From NCBI GenBank assembly GCA_025935235.1, contig JAICVT010000030.1, positions 1-21,103 on the forward strand: a stretch of 21,103 nucleotides of DNA. Direction: 5' to 3'. The notes under the pieces were generated by a model that saw only the letters and a program-made list of their open reading frames with translations, did not search any database and was not told where the DNA came from. The translations under genes and the position numbers were made by a program. Below are positions 6,020 to 14,265 of the stretch, piece after piece; within the stretch, counting starts at the first letter, position 1; each line of letters opens with the position of its first letter. Source of the stretch: Ktedonobacterales bacterium (lineage in GTDB: Bacteria > Chloroflexota > Ktedonobacteria > Ktedonobacterales > JADMIN01).

Positions 6020-7204
6020 ATGGACACTACCACGATGGAGACCCTGGATTCACGCCTCTCAGCCGAAGAACGGCTCATGATCGAGGCCGTGGAGTCGCTT
6101 GCCGCCGCGCGCATCGAGCCGCGCGCCGCCGAGATTGATCGAACGAACGCCTACCCGTGGGATATCAAGGACCTGCTTGCCGAGCAGGGCGTCCTGATGA
6201 TGCCCTTCCCAGCGAAATACGGCGGCGTCGGGGCGAGCGAGCTTGCGTTCGCATACGCCGTGGAGGCTGTCGCGCGGGTCAGCATGACCTCCTCACTGAT
6301 CCTGGCGATGCAGCAGCTCGGCGCGCTGCCGATCTTGCTGGGCGGCTCCGAGGAGCAAACGCGCCGCTACCTGCCGCCGCTGGCCAGCGGCGAGTGGCTG
6401 GTCGCCTATGGTCTCACGGAGCCGGGCGCTGGGTCCGATATCTCCGCGATCCGCACACGGGCCGAACGCCAGGGCGATCACTACGTGCTCACCGGGGGCA
6501 AGCAGTTCATCACCAACGCTGGGCTTGCCCACGTCAACGTCATCTTCGCAGTGACCGATCCGGCGCGGGGCGCGAATGGCGGCATCAGCGCATTCATCGT
6601 CGAATCGGACACCCCCGGCTTCCGCGTCGGCAAGATCGAGGATACGATGGGCATTCGTGGCTCGCAGAATGGCGAGCTCCTGCTCGATGGCTGCGTGGCG
6701 CCTCTGGCGAATCGCATTGGCCAGGAGGGCGACGGCTACCAGTTGGCGCTCGCCACCTTCGACCGGGCGCGGGTTGGCATTGGGGCGCAAGCGGTGGGTG
6801 TGGCGCGCGGCGCGTTCGACTATGCGGTTCAGTATGCGCGGCAACGCGTCCAGTTCGGCAAACCGATTGCAGAGCACGAGGGTATCCAGTTCCTGATCGC
6901 CGATCTTGCGACACAGATTGATGCGGCTCGCCTGCTCGTCCACCAGGCCGCGATACGGCTGGACGACCATGCGCCGACTGCTGCCGCCACGCGGGCAACC
7001 GCGATGGCGAAGCTCTTCGCCTCAGATGTCGCGATGCATGTCACCACAGAGGCGGTCCAACTGCTCGGCGGCTACGGGTATACGCGCGAGTACCCGGTCG
7101 AGCGCATGATGCGCGACGCCAAGATCACGCAGATCTATGAGGGCACGACGCAGATGCAACGTCTGACGATTGCTCGCGCCATCCTGGAGACGACGGCGGC
7201 GTAG
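6020..7204 (+). CDS. acyl-CoA dehydrogenase (short/medium-chain type)
   Basis: This 394-residue FAD enzyme oxidises an acyl-CoA to the 2-enoyl-CoA and passes electrons to ETF. The FAD/substrate signature GLTEPGAGSD lies at 131-140. The FAD-binding QFG segment (VQFGKPIAEHEGIQF) is at 277-291, and QLLGGYGYTREYPVERMMRDAKI is at 347-369. The catalytic base is Glu374 in QIYEGTTQMQR, the position used by short-chain, butyryl and isovaleryl-type enzymes. Length is normal. The ATG at 6020 follows an AAGG by about 10 nt; a second ATG lies 15 bases downstream. It starts 21 bp after the ComA-like gene, so it is very probably co-transcribed. No ETF genes are nearby. The exact acyl substrate is unknown; the operon partners suggest a branched or functionalised acid. 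Confidence 0.93.
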   Translation: MDTTTMETLDSRLSAEERLMIEAVESLAAARIEPRAAEIDRTNAYPWDIKDLLAEQGVLMMPFPAKYGGVGASELAFAYAVEAVARVSMTSSLILAMQQLGALPILLGGSEEQTRRYLPPLASGEWLVAYGLTEPGAGSDISAIRTRAERQGDHYVLTGGKQFITNAGLAHVNVIFAVTDPARGANGGISAFIVESDTPGFRVGKIEDTMGIRGSQNGELLLDGCVAPLANRIGQEGDGYQLALATFDRARVGIGAQAVGVARGAFDYAVQYARQRVQFGKPIAEHEGIQFLIADLATQIDAARLLVHQAAIRLDDHAPTAAATRATAMAKLFASDVAMHVTTEAVQLLGGYGYTREYPVERMMRDAKITQIYEGTTQMQRLTIARAILETTAA

Positions 7205-7255
7205 CGTAGCAGCTGGTCGCCATTGGTCGCCATGTAGTAGCAGCCCTACCGGCGC

Positions 7256-7303
7256 CGCAGCGCCACACCATCGCTAAGACCCAAGCGGCGGTGTGGCGCT
7301 GCG
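7256..7303. terminator. 14-bp perfect inverted repeat downstream of the ACAD operon
   Basis: CGCAGCGCCACACC and its exact complement GGTGTGGCGCTGCG are separated by 20 nt, 52 bp after the ACAD stop. The stem is long and GC-rich, but no T-tract follows. A transcription end or a mRNA-stabilising structure is the likely role. Confidence 0.5.
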
Positions 7304-7602
7304 ACGTGAAGCTGGAGAAAATTCCAGCGGACATGGCGACCTCGGCGAGCAGAATCCCCGGCGCTCCACGCGCGCCCTGGATGATGCGAGGGGGCACGAC
7401 GAGGCTCCTCGACGATAGCTCCCTTGATCCCGAACATGATGCGCTCACTCATCGTGATGCGCCTTTCTGCCATTCGTGTTCTCTCTCACTCCCATTCTAG
7501 CGCTCATGCTCGCTCATGCGTTGGCTCACGCAGCGAGATAAGCCCCACAACTCTGGCCAGCGCCAGCCACCCCTGACGGGCGCTTTCTAACCACCGCATG
7601 AC

Positions 7603-7620
7603 CTGTCAAGTTCCTGACAG
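7603..7620. promoter_or_regulatory. inverted repeat CTGTCA-N6-TGACAG, likely operator
   Basis: CTGTCAAGTTCCTGACAG has perfect 6-base arms around 6 nt. It lies directly 5' of a TTGACG -35-like hexamer, the usual place for an activator site. It differs from the CRP-type sites elsewhere in the window. Confidence 0.45.
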
Positions 7621-7624
7621 ATTC

Positions 7625-7654
7625 TTGACGGCGCTGAGTTCACCGCGCTACCCT
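7625..7654 (+). promoter_or_regulatory. weak sigma-70-like promoter for the hemerythrin-narGHJ unit
   Basis: TTGACG (7625-7630) and TACCCT (7649-7654) are 18 nt apart. The -10 element matches poorly, as expected for an activator-dependent promoter. Downstream is a leader of about 130 nt before the ATG at 7790. This is a suggestion, not a demonstrated start. Confidence 0.3.
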
Positions 7655-7789
7655 GTCCAGTGGGGCGTGGGAGAGACGCGGGTATGCCCGCATCAGGACG
7701 ACTATTGCCCAACGCGCCGGTACGATCTATCGCACTGAATGACGTTGTGCGGCGCCGCAGCCGACAATCGAAAGAAGTGGTACCGGAAC

Positions 7790-8599
7790 ATGTCAGGCCC
7801 TGGTCTCAATCAGCATGATGCGCATCACGCCATCCACCAGGCGGCCTTTTACGAGGCCGAGCGCCTGACGTTGCAGTTGCGCCGGGCGCTGCGGCAAGGT
7901 GATCAGCAGCAGGCGCTTCAGGTGGCAAGCGTTCTGATCGAGCACTGGCAGACACGGACGCTGCGGCACGCCGAAGCCGAAGAGGCCGGATGGTATCGCG
8001 AGATGCTGGTCGAGCGGCCCGAGTTACAGAACGACGTGACCGTATTGACGCGCGATCACGAGCTGTTGCGCCTGCTGCTGGCCGAGGCCCAGGGCATTCT
8101 CACCGCGCGTGGCATCGCGTCTGGCGTCGTCGAGCGGTTCGAAGCTATGCTGCTGGTCAACAGCATACACAGCCGCGAAGAGGAACGTCGTCTACTCGGC
8201 GGCGAAGCCATCGTCGAGGAGCCAGACGATGGCTCGCACGGCGAGTCTCCGCCCAGTGAGCCGCCTGGCATGGCGCCAGGCGGCAGCGCTGCAGCCAACA
8301 CCCCCGCCGCGCCCGTTCCACTCGCCATCGCTCGCCCGGAGCTTCACGCGCAACTAGTGGCGCTTCTGCGGCAGCGTGGGCTAAGCCCTGCGGACCTCCT
8401 GGCCGACCTGCGGGTGGATACAGCAGGTCAGACACTGCTCCATGTAGCCTACGGGCATGCGTATGCGCAGACAACAGAGTGGCCACTGGAGGCCGAGGCG
8501 ACAGCGGAGACGAGTGAAGCCGCCCTGAATCAGATCGTCGAAGCGTGCGACCAGGCGACGAAGGCCGACTATCATGCGCGGATGCGCACGCCCACCTGA
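7790..8599 (+). CDS. hemerythrin-like (HHE-type) domain protein, two-part
   Basis: This 269-residue protein has an N-terminal four-helix domain (1-140) with spaced ligand-type residues. They are His9/12/13/16, His52 (LIEHWQ), His60 with Glu62/64/65 (LRHAEAEEAGW), His90 (RDHELLRLL) and His127 with Glu131-133 (SIHSREEERR). This fits hemerythrin HHE domains that bind a non-heme di-iron centre for O2 or NO. A Pro/Ala/Gly-rich linker (about 143-185) leads to a C-terminal helical part of about 85 residues that I do not recognise. No signal peptide or membrane segment is seen, so it is cytosolic. The ATG at 7790 was preferred over 7739 because the domain begins there and the extra residues look unrelated. 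Its place ahead of narGHJ suggests NO or O2 sensing or scavenging during nitrate respiration (inference). Confidence 0.7.
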   Translation: MSGPGLNQHDAHHAIHQAAFYEAERLTLQLRRALRQGDQQQALQVASVLIEHWQTRTLRHAEAEEAGWYREMLVERPELQNDVTVLTRDHELLRLLLAEAQGILTARGIASGVVERFEAMLLVNSIHSREEERRLLGGEAIVEEPDDGSHGESPPSEPPGMAPGGSAAANTPAAPVPLAIARPELHAQLVALLRQRGLSPADLLADLRVDTAGQTLLHVAYGHAYAQTTEWPLEAEATAETSEAALNQIVEACDQATKADYHARMRTPT

Positions 8600-8708
8600 T
8601 CGCGCCTGCTGTCCTGACTGCCTGGATCTGGTTCCCACGCACATGTCTGCCATCGGCCTGCTGCACGTCGCGTCAGCAAGCAGCCTCATCTAGAGAGAAG
8701 GTCGCCGG

Positions 8709-9074
8709 ATGCCGGACTCCCAGATGCCCCACATGCCGAACGACGAAATGCGGGGAGCGTTCCTGCAAGGCGACCGCGAGGATCTGCTCGCGGTCCTCGC
8801 GCTCCGGTTCGGGGCCGTGCCGGAGGCCATCCAAGCATACATTGCAGCCTGCGACAACGCCGCGACGCTGGAGCGCTGGATTCTCGTCGCCGCAAATGTT
8901 CCCGACTGGGCCTCCTTTCTCAACGATCTCGACGCCGGGCCGCAGGCCTTCAGGCTGGTAGGCGCCAACTACGAGCCGAATGCTACCGAGTCGAGGGCCA
9001 GCACGCCGCCCGATGTGACGCCAGGAGTACGCGAGCCACGCCGACCGAACGAGGCGCGAGCGAAGGAGGATTGA
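8709..9074 (+). CDS. small uncharacterised protein preceding narG
   Basis: This 121-residue soluble protein ends 3 nt before the narG GTG, so it is translationally linked to narG. The core (residues 13-75: REDLLAVLALRFGAVPEAI, then AATLERWILVAANVPDWASF) is helical. It recalls the C-terminal segment (LRFG-x-P... LE.W...) found in Rpn/PD-(D/E)XK transposase-like proteins (DUF4351 type). That is a weak memory-based resemblance, and no nuclease core is present. The N-terminus is Met/Pro-rich and the last 40 residues are polar and probably disordered. No cysteines are placed for a metal centre apart from Cys48. The RBS is modest (GAAGG). A role as a nitrate reductase accessory or assembly factor is a guess from position. 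Confidence 0.6.
   Translation: MPDSQMPHMPNDEMRGAFLQGDREDLLAVLALRFGAVPEAIQAYIAACDNAATLERWILVAANVPDWASFLNDLDAGPQAFRLVGANYEPNATESRASTPPDVTPGVREPRRPNEARAKED
9063..9069 (+). promoter_or_regulatory. ribosome binding site for the GTG start of narG
   Basis: AAGGAGG lies 8 nt before GTG at 9078, within the last codons of the preceding gene. It supports the GTG start, which also aligns with the N-terminus of known NarG proteins. Confidence 0.8.
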
Positions 9075-9077
9075 GCA

Positions 9078-12000
9078 GTGCCAGATGTCACGAGTGTCCC
9101 CTGGTGGCGCCGCCTGAACTACCTGCGCCACGGCGAACGGATTGATCAGGAGTGGACAGAGCTGAGCCCACGGCCGCGCGCCTGGGAGGCGCTGTATCGC
9201 GGGCGCTGGCAGCACGACCGGGTCGTGCGCTCGACACATGGCGTGAACTGCACCGGATCGTGTAGCTGGCAGGTCTTCATCAAAGACGGCATCATCGCCT
9301 GGGAAACGCAGCAGACCGACTATCCCTCTCTCGGTCGCGACTTCCCCGAATACGAGCCGCGTGGCTGTCCGCGTGGGGCCAGCTTTTCCTGGTATACCTA
9401 CAGTCCCATTCGCGTGAAACACCCGTATGTGCGGGGTGAACTGATGGAGATGTGGCGCGCTGAGCGGGCAGCGGGGCGGGACCCTGTCGCCGCCTGGGCG
9501 TCCATCGTGCGCCATCCCGAGCGACGGGAGGCGTATATCCGGGCGCGCGGCAAAGGCGGGCTGGTGCGCGCGACCTGGGAGGAAGTGACGGAGCTGATCG
9601 CAGCGGCCACGGTTCACACCATCAAGACCTATGGGCCAGATCGTGTCGTCGGCTTCAGCCCCATCCCCGCGATGTCGCAGGTCAGCTATGCGTCTGGCTC
9701 CCGCTTCCTCTCGCTGCTGGGCGGGACCATGCTCAGCTTCTACGACTGGTATGCTGATTGGCCGCCCGCTTCTCCGCAGATCTGGGGCGAGCAGACGGAT
9801 GTGCCGGAGAGCGCGGATTGGTACAACGCCAAGTACTTCATCATCTGGGGTACCAATTTACCAATGACACGCACGCCCGACGCTCATTTCATGGTCGAGG
9901 CGCGCTACAACGGTACCAAGGTCATCGGCGTGAGTCCTGATTACGCCGAGTATGTCAAATTCGCTGATCTCTGGCTGCCAGCCAAGGCAGGCACCGACGC
10001 AGCGCTCGCGATGGCGATGACGCATGTCATCCTCAAAGAGTTCTATGTCGAGCGCGAGACGCCCTACTTTACAGACTACGTGCGGCGCTTTACTGATCTA
10101 CCGTTCCTGGTGACGCTCAAGCAGCACGGCGATGCGTGGATGCCCGACCGCATGCTCAATGCGGAAGATGCGGGGATGCAGACCGCCTTATCCGAATGGA
10201 AGCCGCTGATCTGGGACGAACAGCGGAGCGGAGTCGCGCTGCCAAATGGCACGCTTGGGCATCGCTGGGATGGCTCAGGGCGCTGGAACCTGAAGCTGGA
10301 GGATGAAGCCGGAACGCCGCTCTCACCGGCCCTCACGCTACGTGGCGCAACCCAGGAGACCGCGCTGGTTGACTTCCCCTACTTTGGCGGGACCACTGGC
10401 GAGACCGTCCAGCGTGGGGTACCTGTGCAGCGCATCCAGCGGCCAGATGGTGAGGCGCTGCTCGTCACGACAGTGTTTGATCTGCTGCTCGCCCAGTGCG
10501 GTATCCGCCGTGATGGGATGCCTGGAGACTTTCCCGCGGACTACGATGACCCGAAACCCTATACGCCTGCGTGGCAAGAGGGCATCACGGGCGTCAAGCG
10601 GGAGTTGGCGATTCAGGTCGCGCGCGAGTTCGCCGACAACGCCGACCGGACGCGCGGCAAATCCATGATCGCATTGGGCGCCGGTACGAATCACTGGTAC
10701 CACAGCGACATGATCTACCGCTGCATCATCAACCTGATCTTGCTGACAGGCTGCGAAGGAGTGAATGGTGGCGGCTGGGCGCACTATGTCGGTCAGGAGA
10801 AGGTGCGCCCGCTGGAAGGCTGGCAGATGGTCTCGTTCGGCCTCGATTGGACGCGGCCCGCACGGCAGATGCAGGGAACCAATTTCTTCTACCTGGTCTC
10901 CGATCAGTTCCGCTACGAGGACCTCGAAACCAAGGCGCTGAGCTCGCCGCTACGTGGCAGGTTCCACGACGTTCATCCCGCTGATATGAATGCGCTCGCG
11001 GCGCGGCTCGGCTGGCTGCCGTCGTATCCGCAGTTCGACCGCAGCTCGCTTGATCTGGTAGAGGAGGCCAGGGCGCGCGGCGCACAGAGCGACGAGGAGG
11101 TCATCAATGATGTCGTTCGTCGCCTGCGGAACAACGAGATTCACTTCGCGGCTGAAGCGCCGGATGATCCGGTCAACTTCCCGCGCGTCTTCTTCGTCTG
11201 GCGCTCCAATCTCATCGGGTCCAGCGGCAAAGGACATGAATATCTCCTGACCCATATGCTCGGCGCCGATGGGCATGTGCTGGGCGATGAAAATACCGCC
11301 TGGCGGCCAACCACGGTAGATGTGCCGGATGAGGCGCCGCGCGGGAAAGTGGACCTGATGGTGGACCTTGATTTCCGTATGACCTCGACGGGGCTATACG
11401 CCGATGTAGTGCTACCGTCGGCCACCTGGTACGAGAAGTACGACCTCTCCACCACAGACATGCATCCCTACGTCCATCCCTTCAATCCAGCGATCTCTCC
11501 GCCGTGGGAGGCGCGCACTGACTGGGGGACGTTCCGCGCGCTGGCGCAAGCGGTCACCCGGCTTGCACAGGATCATCTGCCCGCCAGTGACGACCTGATG
11601 ATGATCCCTCTGCAGCACGACACGCCGGATGAGCTTGGGCAGCCGCTGGGCAAGGTGCGCGACTGGCGCGCGGGTGAGACGGAGCCAATTCCGGGCAAGA
11701 CGATGCCACGGCTGGCAATCGTCCATCGGGACTATCCCAATCTGGATCAGATGTATATGTCGCTAGGTCCGCGGGCGCGGGAATCCATCGTCTGCAAGGG
11801 CATCACGATCAGCGGCGAGCGCGCATACGACGAGTTCGCCAGCCAGGTGGAGGCGTGCCGCACGCCGGGCGTGGCCGAGGGGCGACCCTCGCTGGAGAAG
11901 GACGAGAATGTCGTCCAGGCGATCATGACGTTCTCAGGCGCGACGAACGGCCGCCGTGCGGTCGAAGAGTGGGAAGCGCTTGAGCAGCGGACGGGGCTTT

Positions 12001-12770
12001 CGCTGGCCGCGATTGGCAAGGGGCATGAGGCGGAAGCGCAGACGCTGCAAAGCATTACCGCGCAGCCACGGCTGACGCTGGCGACCCCGGTCTGGAGCGG
12101 GTTGGAAGCGCCGGACCGCAGATACGCGCCCTTCACGCTCAACGTGGAGTACGGCGTACCCTGGCGAACACTCACGGGGCGGCAGCATCTGTATCAGGAC
12201 CACGAACTGATGCTGGACTTCGGTGAGGGTTTGCCGCTCTTCCGGCCACCGCTCACACTGCCGCCGTTCGCGTCCGGCGATACGCATGTGCCACCCAACG
12301 AGGCGCGCAGCGTGACGGTACGCTACCTGACACCGCACCAGAAGTGGGGAATCCACACGACCTACACCGATACGCCGCAGATGCTCACGCTCTTCCGCGG
12401 CGGCCAGACCATCTGGGTGAGTGAGGAGGACGCGACCGCGCTGGGGATCCATGACAACGACTGGGTCGAAGTCTACAACCGCAATGGCGTCATCGCCGCC
12501 CGCGCTGTCGTGACCTACCGGCTGCCTGAAGGAGTCGCCATGATGTACCACGCGCAGGATCGCACCGTCGGCGTGCCGGGAACGGAAATTACCAAAGATC
12601 GTGGCGGGACCCACAACAGTGTGACGCGCGTCATCCCGAAGCCGACCCACATGGTCGGGGGGTATGCTCATCTCTCCTTCGGGTTCAACTATTACGGTCC
12701 GTCGGGGCATCAGCGCGACACCATCACCTGGATTCGCCCACTGAAGGAGGTGGAGTGGCTTGAACATTAA
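9078..12770 (+). CDS. narG: respiratory nitrate reductase, alpha (molybdopterin) subunit
   Basis: This 1230-residue catalytic subunit reduces nitrate to nitrite at a Mo-bis-MGD centre on the cytoplasmic side of the membrane. It is close in length and sequence to E. coli NarG (1247). The FS0 [4Fe-4S] ligands are His54, Cys58, Cys62 (HGVNCTGSC) and Cys97 (PRGCPRG). The Mo ligand Asp223 sits in FYDWYADWPPASPQ. The molybdopterin domains are complete through TPHQKWGIHTTY, KDRGGTHNSVTRVIPKPTHM and GYAHLSFGFNYYG near the C-terminus. No twin-arginine export signal precedes it, as expected for the inward-facing type. It is followed by narH with an 11-nt overlap. The cytoplasmic nitrite oxidoreductase of Nitrobacter/Nitrolancea belongs to the same family, and sequence alone read by eye cannot fully exclude that direction. 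No nitrate transporter gene is in the window. Confidence 0.97.
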   Translation: MPDVTSVPWWRRLNYLRHGERIDQEWTELSPRPRAWEALYRGRWQHDRVVRSTHGVNCTGSCSWQVFIKDGIIAWETQQTDYPSLGRDFPEYEPRGCPRGASFSWYTYSPIRVKHPYVRGELMEMWRAERAAGRDPVAAWASIVRHPERREAYIRARGKGGLVRATWEEVTELIAAATVHTIKTYGPDRVVGFSPIPAMSQVSYASGSRFLSLLGGTMLSFYDWYADWPPASPQIWGEQTDVPESADWYNAKYFIIWGTNLPMTRTPDAHFMVEARYNGTKVIGVSPDYAEYVKFADLWLPAKAGTDAALAMAMTHVILKEFYVERETPYFTDYVRRFTDLPFLVTLKQHGDAWMPDRMLNAEDAGMQTALSEWKPLIWDEQRSGVALPNGTLGHRWDGSGRWNLKLEDEAGTPLSPALTLRGATQETALVDFPYFGGTTGETVQRGVPVQRIQRPDGEALLVTTVFDLLLAQCGIRRDGMPGDFPADYDDPKPYTPAWQEGITGVKRELAIQVAREFADNADRTRGKSMIALGAGTNHWYHSDMIYRCIINLILLTGCEGVNGGGWAHYVGQEKVRPLEGWQMVSFGLDWTRPARQMQGTNFFYLVSDQFRYEDLETKALSSPLRGRFHDVHPADMNALAARLGWLPSYPQFDRSSLDLVEEARARGAQSDEEVINDVVRRLRNNEIHFAAEAPDDPVNFPRVFFVWRSNLIGSSGKGHEYLLTHMLGADGHVLGDENTAWRPTTVDVPDEAPRGKVDLMVDLDFRMTSTGLYADVVLPSATWYEKYDLSTTDMHPYVHPFNPAISPPWEARTDWGTFRALAQAVTRLAQDHLPASDDLMMIPLQHDTPDELGQPLGKVRDWRAGETEPIPGKTMPRLAIVHRDYPNLDQMYMSLGPRARESIVCKGITISGERAYDEFASQVEACRTPGVAEGRPSLEKDENVVQAIMTFSGATNGRRAVEEWEALEQRTGLSLAAIGKGHEAEAQTLQSITAQPRLTLATPVWSGLEAPDRRYAPFTLNVEYGVPWRTLTGRQHLYQDHELMLDFGEGLPLFRPPLTLPPFASGDTHVPPNEARSVTVRYLTPHQKWGIHTTYTDTPQMLTLFRGGQTIWVSEEDATALGIHDNDWVEVYNRNGVIAARAVVTYRLPEGVAMMYHAQDRTVGVPGTEITKDRGGTHNSVTRVIPKPTHMVGGYAHLSFGFNYYGPSGHQRDTITWIRPLKEVEWLEH
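12745..12750 (+). promoter_or_regulatory. ribosome binding site for the TTG start of narH
   Basis: AGGAGG sits 9 nt before TTG at 12760. The resulting N-terminus MNIKAQVAMVMNLDKCIG aligns residue for residue with E. coli NarH, which favours TTG over the ATG at 12784. Confidence 0.75.
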
Positions 12771-14265
12771 AGCGCAAGTGGCGATGGTCATGAACCTCGA
12801 CAAGTGCATCGGCTGCCACACCTGCAGCGTCACCTGCAAGAACGTGTGGACCAACCGGCCGGGCGTCGAATACATGTGGTGGAACAACGTCGAGACGCGG
12901 CCTGGACCCGGCTACCCACAGGAGTGGGAGGATCAGGACCGCTACAACGGCGGTTGGGAGCTGCACGACGGCACGCTGCAACTCAAGGCTGGTGGTCCGG
13001 CGGTCAAGCTGGCGACGATCTTTGCCAATCCGAACATGCCGACGATTGATGATTACTACGAGCCGTGGACCTATGACTACGACACCCTGATTCACAGTCC
13101 GCGTCGAGAGCATCAACCAGTAGCCCGGCCGCGTTCGGCGATGACGGGTGAGTGGATTGATAACCCCATCTGGGGGCCGAACTGGGATGACGATCTGGCC
13201 GGCGGACGCGCTATCGCGCCGCGCGACCCGAACGTGCGCGGGCTAGAGGAGCATATTGCCTTCGAGTACGAGCAAACTTTCATGATGTACCTGCCGCGTA
13301 TCTGCGAACACTGCCTGAACCCGTCGTGCGTCGCGTCGTGTCCGGTCGGCGCCATCTATAAGCGCGACGATGATGGCATCGTGCTGGTGGACCAGGAGAC
13401 CTGCCGGGGCTGGCGCTTCTGCATCAGCGGCTGCCCCTATAAGAAGATGTACTTCAACTGGAACACGCACAAGGCCGAGAAGTGTACCTTCTGCTATCCG
13501 CGCATCGAAGCGGGCCTGCCGACCGTCTGTTCGGAAACCTGTGTAGGGCGCATTCGCTACCTGGGCGTGGTACTCTACGACGCTGATCGTGTGTTCGAAG
13601 CGGCGTCAGTCGCGAATCCGCAGGAGCTCTATCAGGCCCAGCTCGACGTGTTTCTCGACCCGCATGATCCCGACGTAATCCTCGCGGCCAGGGAGGCGGG
13701 CATCAATGACGCCTGGATTGAGTCGGCGCAGAACTCACCGGTCTACAAGCTCGCGATGGATTGGCGGGTGGCGCTGCCGCTGCATCCAGAGTATCGCACC
13801 CTGCCGATGGTATGGTATGTTCCATCGCTCAGCCCAATCATGAATCATCTGGCGCACGAAGAGCAGATGAGCGGGCAGGCGTACCTCGCGGCGGTGGACC
13901 AGATGCGCATTCCAATGGCGTATCTCGCATCGCTGCTCACCGCGGGAGATGTGGGCCTGATTCGTGATGTGCTGGTGCGGCTCGTGGCGATGCGCATGCA
14001 TATGCGCCAGCGCTCGGTAGGCGACGTGGATGACACCACACTGCTGCGGGAGTCGGGCATGACCGCGCGCGATCTCGAAGATATGGCGCGGCTGCTCGGT
14101 GTCGCCAAGTACGATGAGCGATTTGTGATTCCAACCGCGCGCCGCGAGGACGTTCCAGATCCGGTCTATCTGCAGGGCGCCTGTGGTCTCGAAGGGATTG
14201 CGCCGCCTGAGGGCATCTGGCCGCAATCGCGGATCAACCGCGCGCGCGAACGGGAGCGCGAGTGA
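12760..14265 (+). CDS. narH: respiratory nitrate reductase, beta (iron-sulfur) subunit
   Basis: This 501-residue electron-transfer subunit carries electrons from the NarI hemes to NarG. Four Cys clusters are present: 16/19/22/26 (CIGCHTCSVTC), 182/185/190/194 (CEHCLNPSCVASC), 215/221/225 with Trp218 in CRGWRFCISGC, and 242/245/257/261. The Trp in place of a cysteine is the NarH hallmark that makes one centre a [3Fe-4S] cluster. The C-terminal part (QSPVYKLAMDWRVALPLHPE, RTLPMVWYVPSLSPI) is typical of NarH. Length is normal (E. coli 512). Translation starts at TTG inside the narG tail, which points to tight coupling. The stop TGA overlaps the narJ ATG by one base (TGATG). Confidence 0.97.
   Translation: MNIKAQVAMVMNLDKCIGCHTCSVTCKNVWTNRPGVEYMWWNNVETRPGPGYPQEWEDQDRYNGGWELHDGTLQLKAGGPAVKLATIFANPNMPTIDDYYEPWTYDYDTLIHSPRREHQPVARPRSAMTGEWIDNPIWGPNWDDDLAGGRAIAPRDPNVRGLEEHIAFEYEQTFMMYLPRICEHCLNPSCVASCPVGAIYKRDDDGIVLVDQETCRGWRFCISGCPYKKMYFNWNTHKAEKCTFCYPRIEAGLPTVCSETCVGRIRYLGVVLYDADRVFEAASVANPQELYQAQLDVFLDPHDPDVILAAREAGINDAWIESAQNSPVYKLAMDWRVALPLHPEYRTLPMVWYVPSLSPIMNHLAHEEQMSGQAYLAAVDQMRIPMAYLASLLTAGDVGLIRDVLVRLVAMRMHMRQRSVGDVDDTTLLRESGMTARDLEDMARLLGVAKYDERFVIPTARREDVPDPVYLQGACGLEGIAPPEGIWPQSRINRARERERE

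Larger units (their letters stand above)
7205..7789. other. intergenic region between the ACAD gene and the nar module
   Basis: In 585 bases I see no convincing gene. There is a strong inverted repeat at 7256-7303, a perfect 6-6-6 inverted repeat at 7603-7620 and a weak promoter-like pair just after it. A short minus-strand frame at about 7246-7455 lacks family resemblance. The right third is probably the promoter and leader of the hemerythrin-like gene. Confidence 0.5.

Noticed and set aside
7246..7473. Minus-strand frame of about 75 codons after the ACAD gene
   Set aside because: It has only a moderate ribosome binding site, an Arg/His-rich composition and overlap with the strong inverted repeat; no family was recognised.
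11934..12887. Long antisense frame (317 codons) across the narG-narH junction
   Set aside because: It mirrors highly conserved narG and narH codons and shows no recognisable domain.
9078..14265. Nitrite oxidoreductase (Nxr) instead of nitrate reductase
   Set aside because: NarG and NarH are very close to the E. coli proteins by eye, and a NarJ and a four-His NarI are present. Cytoplasmic Nxr is in the same family, so a NarG phylogeny would be decisive; nitrate reductase is the default.
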